DNA from: Silene conica
Taxonomy: Eukaryota; Streptophyta; Magnoliopsida; Caryophyllales; Caryophyllaceae
NCBI GenBank assembly: GCA_029255685.2
Contig: CM055320.2
Span: forward strand, 10,154,614-10,218,613
Direction of reading: 5' to 3'
Length of the DNA: 64,000 bases
Shown piece by piece: positions 1 to 11,823 of this stretch; the first letter of the stretch is position 1, and each line of letters starts with the position of its first letter. The position numbers and the translations under genes are program-made. The notes beneath the pieces were generated by a model that ran no database searches, was not told the DNA's origin, and was given only the letters and a program-made list of their open reading frames with translations.

Positions 1-463
1 CACGTTATTATTAGAATTTGTTATCATGATAACAATATACTGATGTAAGTTGTTTGCATTATGGGACCATATTATCATGATTAGTCTTAAGGATGATAGT
101 GACGTGATTTCTTTGTGTTTGCTCTGAGTGTAGTGATGAGGAGATGCTTCAAGGTTCCTGTCTGCGTGCTAAATCAAACTTCCTGTATTTTCATGGTGCC
201 ATCCTGGTAAAAATTAATATTCAAAACTTATTGCACTATTACTTTTTATCGCCTTTCAGAACAGATTTGTTATATTCCTGTCTGCGTGCTAAATCATTCG
301 TTTTGTTATATTCGTTTTTGATTTCAGATTTGTTGGGCTGTTTCAAAGATAAATTCGCCGGCATCCAAAGTGACCTATACTTGTGAATGACCTGACATAA
401 AATCTGATGGTAAGTTTATCTTTACACTCATTTTCTTTGCTGGGTCTTCAAGATTTACCGACG

Positions 464-537
464 GTGTCGATCATTTGTTTACCTATCCTCAGAAAGAATA
501 AGTAAGAAAGGTAAACAAATGACGGAGACGAACAAAA
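464..537. repeat. Short MITE hairpin (ATCATTTGTTTACC family)
   Basis: The two sides form an inverted repeat: GATCATTTGTTTACCT on the left and AGGTAAACAAATGAC on the right, with GTCG/CGGAG-type ends. Three related copies lie at 27363-27443, 31850-31940 and 35556-35703. The size and symmetry fit a miniature non-autonomous DNA transposon. Confidence 0.5.
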
Positions 538-820
538 TGCATTCTTTCTACTGTTAGTCTTGTTTACTGTCTTCATTGCTGCCTTGCTGGATTGTTTTCC
601 TAATTTGGTAATTAGCAAATATTTATGCTAATTATTGAAATATCGTGCTCACATAAATCCATACAATGCAGATCTTTTGTTGAAATATCGTGCTCACATA
701 AATCTTTTGTAGGTCGATATCTACTTGATTTTGGTGCTTTGTGCTTGAAGTTGTGAAGTTGTGATGCGCTGAGTGGTCGTGAATTAAGGTGGTTATTGTT
801 TTAATGATTTTTTCTATCAG

Positions 821-1060
821 TTCTGGTCCATCTGCTATGTTTCTGAGCGCTGTCTATATGACTGTATTAACTTGATGGTCGGTTTGATTGGGGGTAATTA
901 ATGTTGGTTGATATGATGGATTAGATGGAAATGATGTGTTTGATCCATTTGCTATGTGCCAGAGTGCTTGCTGTAGGACTGTGTAGTAACCTGATGGTCG
1001 TTTGGATTGAAGTAGTTTTTATGAAGTACTGATGGAGAGAGGAAAATGATGTTGGTGAAT
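821..1060. repeat. Two degenerate ~120-bp repeat units
   Basis: Two diverged tandem units start at 821 and 941. Each has a 'TCCATYTGCTATGT' start, a 'GATGGTCG' middle and a 'GGAAATGATG'-like end. Two more units of the same family lie beyond the LTR element at 8671 and 8789, so the retrotransposon landed inside a four-unit array. Units 2 and 4 share an ending close to GGAAAATGATGTTGGTGAAT. Confidence 0.6.
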
Positions 1061-1350
1061 ATAAAATGTAAGAGGCAATTGGTGATGAAAAATGGTAGGG
1101 GTAGTTATGAACATCAATTACTCTTTATCATTTATCCACGACCACCAGGCACCAGTCACCACTACCTTATGCATTCTTTTGTTTCTTCCTCTGTTTTTGC
1201 TATACTAATTACTCTCAAAGTATCAGTTCAAGTAAGCCCTTATTGTTAGACTGATAGTTGATAGATTGTTTCCCAGTTAAGATGGACACTCTACTACACC
1301 AAAACATTTCAGTTATTAGTTTGTGAGTAGTAATCTTATCTGATCTTGTT

Positions 1351-3637
1351 TGTAATACTCCGTACTTTCTATTTCGTTTTATTTACTAATTTAATATTTA
1401 TTCGTACGACGACGAGATTTAGAGCGAAGTTAATTGGTGAACGAGGTGGGTTATGCGTTAGTATTTTGAGTCGTGTATGCGAATATTTAACGAAACCGTA
1501 TTTGATTGGGCCTAGGGTTGCGTGCCAAAACCTAGCCCATACACGAAATTTTATTACTTGAAATCAGAAATTCTGAAATCTCAGCACAGCCGTCCTATTT
1601 ACACACCAAATTAAGATCTCTTTTGACCTAATCTTCATACACTCACACACCATACTGCCTGCCGTCACTGCTGGGTTTGCAAAGGAGGGTTTCTCACGGT
1701 GGTTCTAGGGGTTATAGGGTGGTCTTTGGCAAGGGCAAGGAGGTAAGAACACCATACTTGTCTCGTTTTCCTGTTTTCGTGTTTTTCTGCCTTATGTTTT
1801 GGTTTGAATTGTGATCACATCAAGCGATATTTATCACGTCTCTTTGTAAATCCGTATTCTGTGTTATGTATTCATCATGTTTTGATCATCAATGAGTTGT
1901 CTTTTATGATTTAAAGTCGTCTTTTAGGGAGTTTCGTTTCTGGGTAGGATTCGTTTCTGGGTTTTCTGAACAGGGTGTTAAACTAGTCGTATTTGTGCTT
2001 GATTCGACAAAGTTCCTGTACACGGTGGTTATGGGTGTTAGGGTTTGTAGAATGGTGGTAGTCTAGGGAGTCGATTGGTGGTGGTTACAGTAGGTCGTGG
2101 TGTTTCTTGGCCGTGGGATGGTGGTCGTCGTTCTGGGGGGATGCGCATAAACATAGCAGTAGGTTAGTAAGAACAGAGCAGGGGTGGCAGGTGGTTTTCT
2201 CTCGCGGTTGTTGGAGGTTGTGGTGGTGATCGTCAGCAACTGACCTCTCCCCAGGGACCACCGCGGCTCAGAGGCGAGCCTGGTGGTGCCCACGGTGAGG
2301 TCAGAGACCGAGATTTGTGTTGGATGCGGGGTTTGACAAGGCTGTTGCGAGCGGTGTCGGGTTGCTGGGTTCGTGAAACACGCTGTTGACTTTGGGTTAG
2401 TGTAATGGTTACGGTTTTTGTGTCACTTAGTTGTTTAGTTGTTTATTTTATTATTATTATTATTCTTATTATTATTATTTTATCATTTTACAATTATTGG
2501 GTGCTATGGATATTAATGTTATCATTAGGTTACATGTTTACTTATTTTTAATTTGTCATGACAAATTAGCACCAACTATTATTATTAGTAATGCATTAAC
2601 TTTAGTTGTCGTGAATTATTCATACGATTATTATCATTGTAATTGTTATAATTATTATTGGTATCATGATAATTTGGTTGAGTTTATGCTATTTATAGTA
2701 AGTCTAAAAATAGTAAGTCATATTTGGTTAACGATAATTGTATGTTATGGGTCGTCTTTTATATGGATATATTCACAATGTGGAACATGATTAAGTAATT
2801 TTAGTAGCGTTTGTTATATGAGTAGAATTTGATAAGAGTAATAATTATAGGAACGGATTTCGAGGAGGAATATTATTAGACGGTGATTGCTTGTCCAGAT
2901 TTGCTATTTCAGGTAGGTTACACTGGTGCTTTACTCTATATTAAGTTATGTGTGGATGTGCATTGTTTGCTGAATGCAAGTACGAATTCTCAGTATGATA
3001 GTTGATAATTGATTATTTGGTGTTGCATTCATAATCATGGCATATGCATTTAAATATTGAGAAAGATATGGATCAGATATTATTTTGATGTAAAGCCCAG
3101 GGTGGTTCTGCAGACCAGGCCTGGTGTCTTATCAGCTGTTGAGCTGGTGTTCGGTGACGACCGAGTATAGTCTGCCGGGAGGTTCGGTATGGCTTGGTGC
3201 AAGGGTATGAGAATGAGATTTGGTTGAGCTCGAGCATTTCATGACATTTGCATATCACATTTGTTTGCATTGTTTATTATTGTGTTACCCTACTCAACCG
3301 CGAGGTTGACAGTGTATTCGTGTACACCTACGATGATCCGGAATGGGGAGTAGATTCTGCAGGTCAGAGACAGATGAGTTAGGAGCAGGGGCAGGAATGT
3401 GAGATGCATACTTTGGACCGACTTAGAACTATATCACATTTAGATGAGTCATCAGTTGTATTTATTTTCCGTCATGTAGTAACTGTAATAACCAAGCTTA
3501 AATTTTATCAGTTTTTATATAAAGTACTTTGGTTTGTTTTACTTTGTTTTCACTACCTCGGACATTCCGAGATGGTAACAGCTCTATTTATTTGAGAATG
3601 TCTTGCTAAAGGTTCTTAAATAAATGGGGGTGTTACA
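1351..3637 (+). repeat. 5' LTR (2287 bp)
   Basis: It matches the 3' LTR except for about four substitutions, three of them clustered near 1410-1420, and a 61-bp segment missing near 1508. The missing segment starts and ends at ATT, which suggests a small deletion at microhomology. The LTR ends TGTTACA just before the primer-binding site. Confidence 0.93.
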
Positions 3638-3640
3638 AAG

Positions 3641-3652
3641 TGGTATCAGAGC
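3641..3652 (+). promoter_or_regulatory. Primer-binding site (tRNA-iMet)
   Basis: TGGTATCAGAGC lies 3 bp after the 5' LTR. This is the standard plant primer-binding site complementary to the 3' end of initiator methionine tRNA, used to start minus-strand synthesis. Confidence 0.9.
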
Positions 3653-6140
3653 GAACGATCGTCCTCAGGCCTACACTAAAATGAAAATAATGAACATAGG
3701 AGTGTCTTAATAAAATGAACCCCAGGTTAGTAACTGTTAGGAGCCCCAGGATTGGGATGAGTTAGGGGCCCCCTCAAACCAAGCCATTGGCCCTATCAGT
3801 CTAACCTGGTAACCATTGAGTGATGCAGAGAGTGGGTAGTAACAAAATAAAAGATCAGACCTTGCCTATTTTTTTGTACTAACAATTTTGCAGGAGCGGA
3901 ATGAGGTAAGTAATGATGTGATACATGGGTAATGATGTGCAATGAAAGGATATGGTTGGTGATCTGTAGTGTGAAACATGATATTGATTTTGAATGTGGT
4001 AGAGATATATGATTTCCAAGTATTGAGAACATAAGTATGAGTATATGAGTTGGAATATGAGTTATAATATAAGCTTGACTTACATGATGAAGTGCATTAG
4101 AAGAATACGACTGATATTGAAATGCTGAATGATCTGAATGATTGAATTGAAATTTTCAAGAGAATGTATGTATATTTATTTAACAATAATTTGAAGTGAT
4201 TTGCTCATATGATTTTGGTGTTTCGAAATGCCTATTTGATATCTAGCTATTAAATGACTATCGTAACTATGTAATATATTGTTGGTAATTGAATAAGAAG
4301 GATCATATTTATATGTTATGTTAATCCATGTTTGGTGATGTGCATGCGGCCATATGATCCCTGAACCCTTAGGTAGAGATCTAGTATAATGATATGTGTC
4401 ATGAGTTGATGATAAGTAGCACCTTAGTGATTTCTAGGATATATTTACGTACTTAAATAAGTTGTGTTTGTTACGGTGGTAGAAACTAATGCATTGTTTA
4501 TACGTATATAACTAATGAGTTATTTAGTTGACTCTACTCTTTCGCTTCGCAATCTTTACCGCTTTCTAGATGGTATTTTCAATTTGAATTAATGAATAAA
4601 TGTTAATGTGGTGTAATATCATTTCTATGCTTTGAAATATGCGTCAACATGTTTTTGAGAATGGTTGTGTTTTAATATGGCGATGTGAAGTAATAATGTG
4701 AAATAATAAAGTCACCAACATTGTAATAAATTTTTCAGAATTTTACCCTGTTTGTACGAACTACCATTTAAATTATGTTCTCTATATGAATGTGAAAATT
4801 GTTATAAAACTTAATGAGTGTTTATTTAATAGTGAATTTTTTTTTTATTTGCAAGTTTCCCCAATTATCTGTCTAACTGCAGTAAGGTTTCTGTTCAGAC
4901 CAATTGAGTTGTATAAATTGTTATAAATAATTCCCTTAAGATATGCTTTTGATTTATTTTTTTTCTATGATTAGTTAATTCATTATATATGCTAAAATTG
5001 TAATAGTTCGCAAATAGCTAAGTAGTTATTTAACTATGATTTTTGGAAGATACTGTGCGATGTGTGATTGTTGAAATGTGAAAGTTTTGAATATAAAAGT
5101 TTAGTCAATATGAATTATATTATGTAACCATGTAATTTTTTTTTATGACATTAGTAGCATGAATAGTAGACATATTATATGGATAAGAACTTTGTTATAT
5201 AATAATATAACCTTAATTATTATTGGTGAGTTTTATGCAAAATTAGTTTCTTTTATACCGACGCTATTGTTATGCTTGAATCTGATCACCACTACATTGA
5301 TTTAGTAAATTGGTTGACACGTGACTTGTGGGGATGCTGGTCTTGTCTTCGATCTGTAACTTGTAAAATCACCAGTTGATTCGTGATTGTAAATTGTCAT
5401 TAATTACAATTTCATCTTTTTGGAAGTCTAAAAATGTCCTCAAAGTGATAACCATGATAAAGCTGATGTTTGATAATTATGGTAATTGTTTGCAACATGA
5501 TAGAATCTATAGCTACTTGTTGGTGAAATTTCGCCTGAATATACAAACTGTTCCGCATGATATAAACATCTTATTTTGCAAGTTATCTTTATTAATGGTT
5601 TTATGTTAAATGATGTAAATGTGTTAATTTTGTGCCAAAATTTCCAAGGGTAGATAAGTGTTAGTTGCTTTGATTTTACTGCATAGCATGAAATTGACGA
5701 GTATGTTTGTTGCTTTAAAAGTCGACTAATAGTTGTCCTTGTAGTGTAATTAACTTATTTGATGATTGGTGCCTGTTGTTTCGATGATCTTCTTGAGCAA
5801 TGGATGTGAAAATTTTATAATAGGGTTACGGGGACATAACCATGTTTTAAGGAGGATAGGATTGTAAAATCTTAACGATTTATAACATCACTAATTGGTA
5901 TGTCGTGATTGTTTGAATATACTTGATTGTCTTGACTGCTTCTGTTATGCATTGTTTTGTGATTCGTGAAGTATCCTTTAATTTAATTATGCGTAAAACT
6001 TTGGGGACAAAGTTTTCTTAACGAGGGTAGAATGCAACATTTCGCGTTTTGAAGGTTATAAAAGTGACTTGTGTTTGTTCTAGGCTTGTTATGTGTTTTG
6101 TTATCGTTACGGGGTGGTGAACTTCGGGACGAAGTTCATT
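3653..6140. other. Non-coding interior of LTR element
   Basis: The segment is AT-rich with stops in all frames. No protease, reverse transcriptase or integrase motif is visible. A degenerate motif near 6003-6045 (GGGGACAAAGTTTTC, then a purine run) looks like a second, decayed copy of the purine-tract region. This suggests the interior was built by rearrangement of a longer parent. Confidence 0.7.
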
Positions 6141-6142
6141 TT

Positions 6143-6155
6143 AAGGGGGGGAGAC
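6143..6155 (+). promoter_or_regulatory. Polypurine tract
   Basis: AAGGGGGGGAGA immediately precedes the 3' LTR start (TGTAATAC at 6156). This is the expected plus-strand primer. The context GGGACGAAGTTCATTTTAAG resembles plant Ty3/gypsy elements. Confidence 0.85.
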
Positions 6156-8503
6156 TGTAATACTCCGTACTTTCTATTTCGTTTTATTTACTAATTTAAT
6201 ATTTATTCGTACGACGACGGGTTTTAAAGCGAAGTTAATTGGTGAACGAGGTGGGTTATGCGTTAGTATTTTGAGTCGTGTATGCGAATATTTAACGAAA
6301 CCGTATTTGATTCATGTTATTTGGGTATTGGAGTGCGTGAAGGGTTTGACCATACACGGATAGCCGTGTCATTGGTCCTAGGGTTGCGTGCCAAAACCTA
6401 GCCCATACACGAAATTTTATTACTTGAAATCAGAAATTCTGAAATCTCAGCACAGCCGTCCTATTTACACACCAAATTAAGATCTCTTTTGACCTAATCT
6501 TCATACACTCACACACCATACTGCCTGCCGTCACTGCTGGGTTTGCAAAGGAGGGTTTCTCACGGTGGTTCTAGGGGTTATAGGGTGGTCTTTGGCAAGG
6601 GCAAGGAGGTAAGAACACCATACTTGTCTCGTTTTCCTGTTTTCGTGTTTTTCTGCCTTATGTTTTGGTTTGAATTGTGATCACATCAAGCGATATTTAT
6701 CACGTCTCTTTGTAAATCCGTATTCTGTGTTATGTATTCATCATGTTTTGATCATCAATGAGTTGTCTTTTATGATTTAAAGTCGTCTTTTAGGGAGTTT
6801 CGTTTCTGGGTAGGATTCGTTTCTGGGTTTTCTGAACAGGGTGTTAAACTAGTCGTATTTGTGCTTGATTCGACAAAGTTCCTGTACACGGTGGTTATGG
6901 GTGTTAGGGTTTGTAGAATGGTGGTAGTCTAGGGAGTCGATTGGTGGTGGTTACAGTAGGTCGTGGTGTTTCTTGGCCGTGGGATGGTGGTCGTCGTTCT
7001 GGGGGGATGCGCATAAACATAGCAGTAGGTTAGTAAGAACAGAGCAGGGGTGGCAGGTGGTTTTCTCTCGCGGTTGTTGGAGGTTGTGGTGGTGATCGTC
7101 AGCAACTGACCTCTCCCCAGGGACCACCGCGGCTCAGAGGCGAGCCTGGTGGTGCCCACGGTGAGGTCAGAGACCGAGATTTGTGTTGGATGCGGGGTTT
7201 GACAAGGCTGTTGCGAGCGGTGTCGGGTTGCTGGGTTCGTGAAACACGCTGTTGACTTTGGGTTAGTGTAATGGTTACGGTTTTTGTGTCACTTAGTTGT
7301 TTAGTTGTTTATTTTATTATTATTATTATTCTTATTATTATTATTTTATCATTTTACAATTATTGGGTGCTATGGATATTAATGTTATCATTAGGTTACA
7401 TGTTTACTTATTTTTAATTTGTCATGACAAATTAGCACCAACTATTATTATTAGTAATGCATTAACTTTAGTTGTCGTGAATTATTCATACGATTATTAT
7501 CATTGTAATTGTTATAATTATTATTGGTATCATGATAATTTGGTTGAGTTTATGCTATTTATAGTAAGTCTAAAAATAGTAAGTCATATTTGGTTAACGA
7601 TAATTGTATGTTATGGGTCGTCTTTTATATGGATATATTCACAATGTGGAACATGATTAAGTAATTTTAGTAGCGTTTGTTATATGAGTAGAATTTGATA
7701 AGAGTAATAATTATAGGAACGGATTTCGAGGAGGAATATTATTAGACGGTGATTGCTTGTCCAGATTTGCTATTTCAGGTAGGTTACACTGGTGCTTTAC
7801 TCTATATTAAGTTATGTGTGGATGTGCATTGTTTGCTGAATGCAAGTACGAATTCTCAGTATGATAGTTGATAATTGATTATTTGGTGTTGCATTCATAA
7901 TCATGGCATATGCATTTAAATATTGAGAAAGATATGGATCAGATATTATTTTGATGTAAAGCCCAGGGTGGTTCTGCAGACCAGGCCTGGTGTCTTATCA
8001 GCTGTTGAGCTGGTGTTCGGTGACGACCGAGTATAGTCTGCCGGGAGGTTCGGTATGGCTTGGTGCAAGGGTATGAGAATGAGATTTGGTTGAGCTCGAG
8101 CATTTCATGACATTTGCATATCACATTTGTTTGCATTGTTTATTATTGTGTTACCCTACTCAACCGCGAGGTTGACAGTGTATTCGTGTACACCTACGAT
8201 GATCCGGAATGGGGAGTAGATTCTGCAGGTCAGAGACAGATGAGTTAGGAGCAGGGGCAGGAATGTGAGATGCATACTTTGGACCGACTTAGAACTATAT
8301 CACATTTAGATGAGTCATCAGTTGTATTTATTTTCCGTCATGTAGTAACTGTAATAACCAAGCTTAAATTTTATCAGTTTTTATATAAAGTACTTTGGTT
8401 TGTTTTACTTTGTTTTCACTACCTCGGACATTCCGAGATGGTAACAGCTCTATTTATTTGAGAATGTCTTGCTAAAGGTTCTTAAATAAATGGGGGTGTT
8501 ACA
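6156..8503 (+). repeat. 3' LTR (2348 bp)
   Basis: This is the full-length partner of the 5' LTR, with the extra 61 bp near 6312-6372. It ends GGGGGTGTTACA directly before the TTGTT target duplication. Confidence 0.93.
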
Positions 8504-8670
8504 TTGTTAGTTATAGATGATAGATCTTGTCACCTTGTTTAATTAGTTGAGGAATTCACATTGAATATAGCTATTTGCCTTGTAACTCTTATAGTTTCAG
8601 CAAAGTTGGTCAATTCTCAAACAATTACCCCCGATTAGGAGATCTATATGGAGAAGGGGGAGTGATGTGT

Positions 8671-8920
8671 TGATCCAATTGTTATGTTTCTGAGCACTTG
8701 CAATGTGAATGTGTGTTAACTTGATGATTGTTTGAAATTTGGGTAATTAAAGATGGTCGACATAATATAGAAGAGGGAAATGGTGTGTTGATTCATTTAT
8801 TATGTTTCTGAGTGCTTGCTATATGACTGGGTTAACTTGATAATTGGTTGAATTGGGGTAATTGTTATGAAGTAATGATGGTCGATATGACGGAGAAGAG
8901 GAAAATGATTTTGGTGAATA
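8671..8920. repeat. Two further ~120-bp repeat units
   Basis: Units start at 8671 and 8789, with TTATGTTTCTGAG near the start and TGGTCGA later. They belong to the same family as 821-1060 and continue the array interrupted by the LTR element. Confidence 0.55.
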
Positions 8921-9008
8921 CTCATAGTGAATTTAAAAGTTAAAGAAACGAATGACGCGGAGGCAGTATAAGATAAAGAGGCCACGTGACAGATGAAAGA
9001 TGGAAAGG

Positions 9009-9160
9009 TTAACTAAAACTGTGTAGCAAAACTAAAACTAAAACTGTGTAGCAAAACTAAAACTAATCATTTTCTTTAGTCAATGGTGTATTTTTTAGCG
9101 AGATATAGTGCATTGTTTACTCATTTATAGTTGATTAACTAAAACTGTGTAGCAAAACTA
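9009..9160. repeat. AACTAAAACTGTGTAGCAAA repeats
   Basis: The motif AACTAAAACTGTGTAGCAAA occurs twice in close tandem (9009-9060) and once more around 9136-9158. The array lies just beside the RPA-like fragment. I see no coding function. Confidence 0.6.
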
Positions 9161-9180
9161 AATAAGTTAAGATAATATAC

Positions 9181-9719
9181 CTTCTCATTCTCCGTCAAAT
9201 CGGTGATGGATTTTATGCGATCCAATGATATGTCGTCAGTATCGGCGTCATCAAGAATTTCAATAATTTGTAAAGAGTTACTTGCATCGGTAGTCGAAAG
9301 ACTGCAACAATATAAAATATCGTCGGGTTAATATAAAAAAAAATAATTAAAAGTGAGAAGTTCGGCAGATATTTTAGTTCTCTAAGAAATAAAATTTAGG
9401 AAATTAATACCTAGGCTCAAACTCTCTAAGTTCTGGTAAATCTGGATTGACGTTAAAGACTGTGGCGTTGAAGGTTGTCTGGATCCGCCAAGAACCTGAG
9501 AAACTGTTTATAAGAGGGTAAATATAAAATAATTTTTTCCTTAAAAATAAACAGATCTTGGTGTATAAAATTACGATCGTTTTAGTACCTTCAAATTTTT
9601 TGGTTTGAACACATTGGATGACGATTACTTTTGACTGCTCGGGATTGGGGAGTTTGGATATGAGATCGGGTACTTGACTTGCGAATGGTTCCCATAATGC
9701 GCATGATAGCTTTGCTCCC
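9181..9719 (-). pseudogene. RPA-like OB-fold gene fragment (Helitron-associated type)
   Basis: Three minus-strand exons with good splice borders can be read: 9589-9719, 9411-9495 and 9181-9301. They join in frame to about 112 residues. The first carries LSCALWEPFASQV, the second TTFNATVFNVNPDLPELREF, the third LSTTDASNSLQI. This order is typical of the central OB-fold region of replication protein A large subunit and of the RPA-like proteins that plant Helitrons often carry. No upstream exon with a start codon and no zinc-finger C-terminal part is visible, so I read it as a truncated copy. It lies in the same orientation as the two Helitron-like 5' ends at 10517 and 10852. A retained short host gene is possible but less likely. 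Confidence 0.7.
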
Positions 9720-10360
9720 CTAAAACAAAAAGAATAATTCGTAATTTATTTTTGCAGTACGTTTTTTACTCAACACAGTACTTATTCTATCGAACTTTCC
9801 ATTTGTTTGCCCTTCACTAAAAAACATTAAACCCAATTTCTCTCCCTTCTCTCTAACATTAAACCATCTTCAACAACAACAAATTTTTTCAATTATGAAT
9901 AACTAATTAATTTTTTAATCCTATATTACTTACTGTATTAATTTGAATGTTATTTATACAGTAATATAGTTACCTTTTTTTTTATTATTTAGGGTTTATG
10001 GTTTAACTTAATTTGTTAATCATATATTCTTCTTCAAAAGTCTATTATGAGAAATTCGACCATTATTCTCAATGTGGTATTGCCTCTAAGCATTTCTACC
10101 CGAAAATTGTTCCACCATCCCCACCAACTCGGACAATTCCAACCGCCAATTCGAAAACTACGCCGTTCATACAACTTAAGCATTAGATAATTAGATATCA
10201 CATTCATTTTTATGATATCTGGATGATATTTGCTTGAACAAAGCACTTCGAACAAAACAATTGCTTCAACCATGGCAGCCAACTATTGCAATTTTCAGCT
10301 TGACGTCTAACCATTTCGGCCCGGAATCAACCACTATATTTTGTATTTAATTATTAAATA
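9720..10360. other. Non-coding, between RPA fragment and Helitron-like ends
   Basis: No upstream exon of the RPA-like gene could be identified here. The minus-strand open frame 10034-10282 has no similarity I recognise. The segment probably belongs to the same degenerate Helitron, but its limits are unclear. Confidence 0.35.
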
Positions 10361-10517
10361 ATTATTAAATTATTATGATGTGGCATAAATGGGAAATGCT
10401 GATTGGTCTACGAAACAGAGATTTCTGAGGGTGAATGTGAGAGCGAGAAACACTAAACGCTGAAACCTTACTGCGCCACGTCAGCTGAAAAACATTCTTC
10501 TTTTATAGTAATAATGA
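10361..10517 (-). mobile_element. Helitron-type 5' end, copy 1 (minus strand)
   Basis: Read on the minus strand the segment starts TCATTATTACTATAAAAGAA and is preceded by A. This matches the TC...TATAAA start of plant Helitrons. It is almost identical to copy 2, 335 bp away. The matching CTAG 3' end was not found to the left. Confidence 0.5.
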
Positions 10518-10695
10518 TAATTATTAAATCATTTATATAATAATAATAATAGAATATTTTTATCAAATAAAAACGGACCAGTAATAAATCATAGAATAGA
10601 ATATTAGTTGATTTCTGGGATTTGATTCGAATTATTAGTTTTGAAAACGTTTTTTATGGCATAGAATAGAATATTTTTTATTTAATTATTAAATT

Positions 10696-10852
10696 ATTAT
10701 TAAATTATTATGATGTGGCATAAATGGGAAATGTTGATTGGTCTACGAAACAGAAATTTCTGAGGGTGAATGTGAGAGCGAGAAACACTAAACGCTGAAA
10801 CCTTACTGCGCCACGTCAGCTGAAAAACATTCTTCTTTTATAGTAATAATGA
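10696..10852 (-). mobile_element. Helitron-type 5' end, copy 2 (minus strand)
   Basis: This is a second 157-bp copy of the same terminus, again starting TCATTATTACTATAAAAG on the minus strand after an A. The two differ at very few positions. Duplicated 5' ends can arise when one Helitron inserts next to another or when initiation is repeated. Confidence 0.5.
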
Positions 10853-11790
10853 TCCTAATTTAACTACAATACAATTATTTTATTAACACATGTTTTAACA
10901 AAGATCTATAGCAAAAGAATATGCAAAATAAACAACAAGATGAATTTGACATAGTGGTAATAACTAGTACACCTTAACCAAAGGTTGTGGGTTTAAATCC
11001 TATCAACAACATTTTTAACCTTTAATATAAAACATGTTAACTACACTTGTTAAATGACTAACCTAACCCTAAACTAATTAAACCTAACTAACTAATGTTT
11101 GCCACGTGTCAACCCCGTATTGGTTTGTGTAGGAAAATTCCATACACATTGTGTATGTGTAGCCTTTTTAAGGCTTTTTATTGGCTACTAGGAGTAAGGG
11201 AGGAAGGTGTCCATTTTTTAGTCAAAAGAATTAATTAACCTCTCTCCTCAATTTAACATATTTCACGATTAATTTAGTTATTCTGTGTATTTCCTACTTT
11301 TAATATTTATTCAGTTGTATTATATGATTATATTATATACAATTACAATTTCAGCAACTTACAAAAATTCAATGGTGGTACGGAATATTAAATTTAAATT
11401 GCTTTGATTTCATAAATAAAAAAACAATAAAAAAATAACACAAATGCGGGAAAAAATTTGTCCATAGAAAATTAAACTTAAAATCATCATAAACAAATTT
11501 CTAAGACATGAAAAATAAAAAAATCAGGTTGGATAAAAATGAAATTTGAACAATGTAATTAATTTTTTTTAATTGCAAACAATAAATCTAAACATTATAA
11601 ACTGAAAAAATAAAACGAAACAATCGTATACTGATTAGATCAAGAAAACATTTTATTTTGACACCCCAAATTATTGATAACTTACATGTTTAAATACGTC
11701 AATAGTAGTCGTAATATATTGAATTATATTAAAGTAAAATTGAAAACAAATAAAATTAAAGAACATAAACGTTTTTCATTTAAAAAATAA
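10853..11790. other. AT-rich intergenic, possible SINE remnant
   Basis: No gene is seen. Around 10940-11000 a stretch reads like a tRNA-type box A followed by GGTTGTGGGTTTAAATCC, a box-B-like motif, so a decayed SINE is possible. The rest is AT-rich and leads into the Helitron 3' end at 11823. Confidence 0.35.
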
Positions 11791-11823
11791 CCCGTGCATT
11801 TTTTTACACGGGCAAAAAACTAG
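11791..11823 (+). mobile_element. Helitron 3' terminus
   Basis: The hairpin CCCGTG...CACGGG (11791-11812) is followed eight bases later by CTAG (11820-11823) and then T. This is the diagnostic 3' end of plant Helitrons, and closely similar ends occur at 18844 and 52807. The corresponding TC 5' end was not found with confidence, so only the terminus is annotated. Confidence 0.75.

Larger units (their letters stand above)
1..1345. other. Left flank, no recognisable gene
   Basis: I see no coding region that resembles a known protein. The stretch holds two direct repeats: a 22-bp repeat at 155-176 and 275-296, and a 25-bp repeat at 635-659 and 680-704. It also holds a small inverted-repeat MITE and two ~120-bp degenerate repeat units, listed separately. 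The open frame at 144-386 contains both copies of the 22-bp repeat and looks accidental. Confidence 0.5.
1351..8503 (+). mobile_element. Non-coding LTR retrotransposon (LARD-like)
   Basis: This is a complete LTR element of 7153 bp flanked by a perfect 5-bp target duplication, TTGTT, at 1346-1350 and 8504-8508. The LTRs start TGTAATACTCCGT and end GGGGGTGTTACA. A primer-binding site for initiator-Met tRNA follows the 5' LTR, and a purine tract precedes the 3' LTR. The 2518-bp interior has no gag or pol and no long open frame, so the element is non-autonomous. LTR ends and purine-tract context resemble Ty3/gypsy chromoviruses (inference). The LTRs are almost identical, so insertion was recent. 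Short open frames repeated in both LTRs are by-products of the duplication. Confidence 0.93.

Noticed and set aside
2063..2790. Open frames of 76 and 119 aa, repeated at 6929-7656
   Set aside because: They are identical because they lie in the two LTRs of one element. Their Tyr/Asn- or Thr-rich sequence reflects AT-rich and GGT-rich DNA, not a protein family.
10034..10282. 82-aa minus-strand open frame
   Set aside because: No domain, no splice context and no similarity that I recognise.
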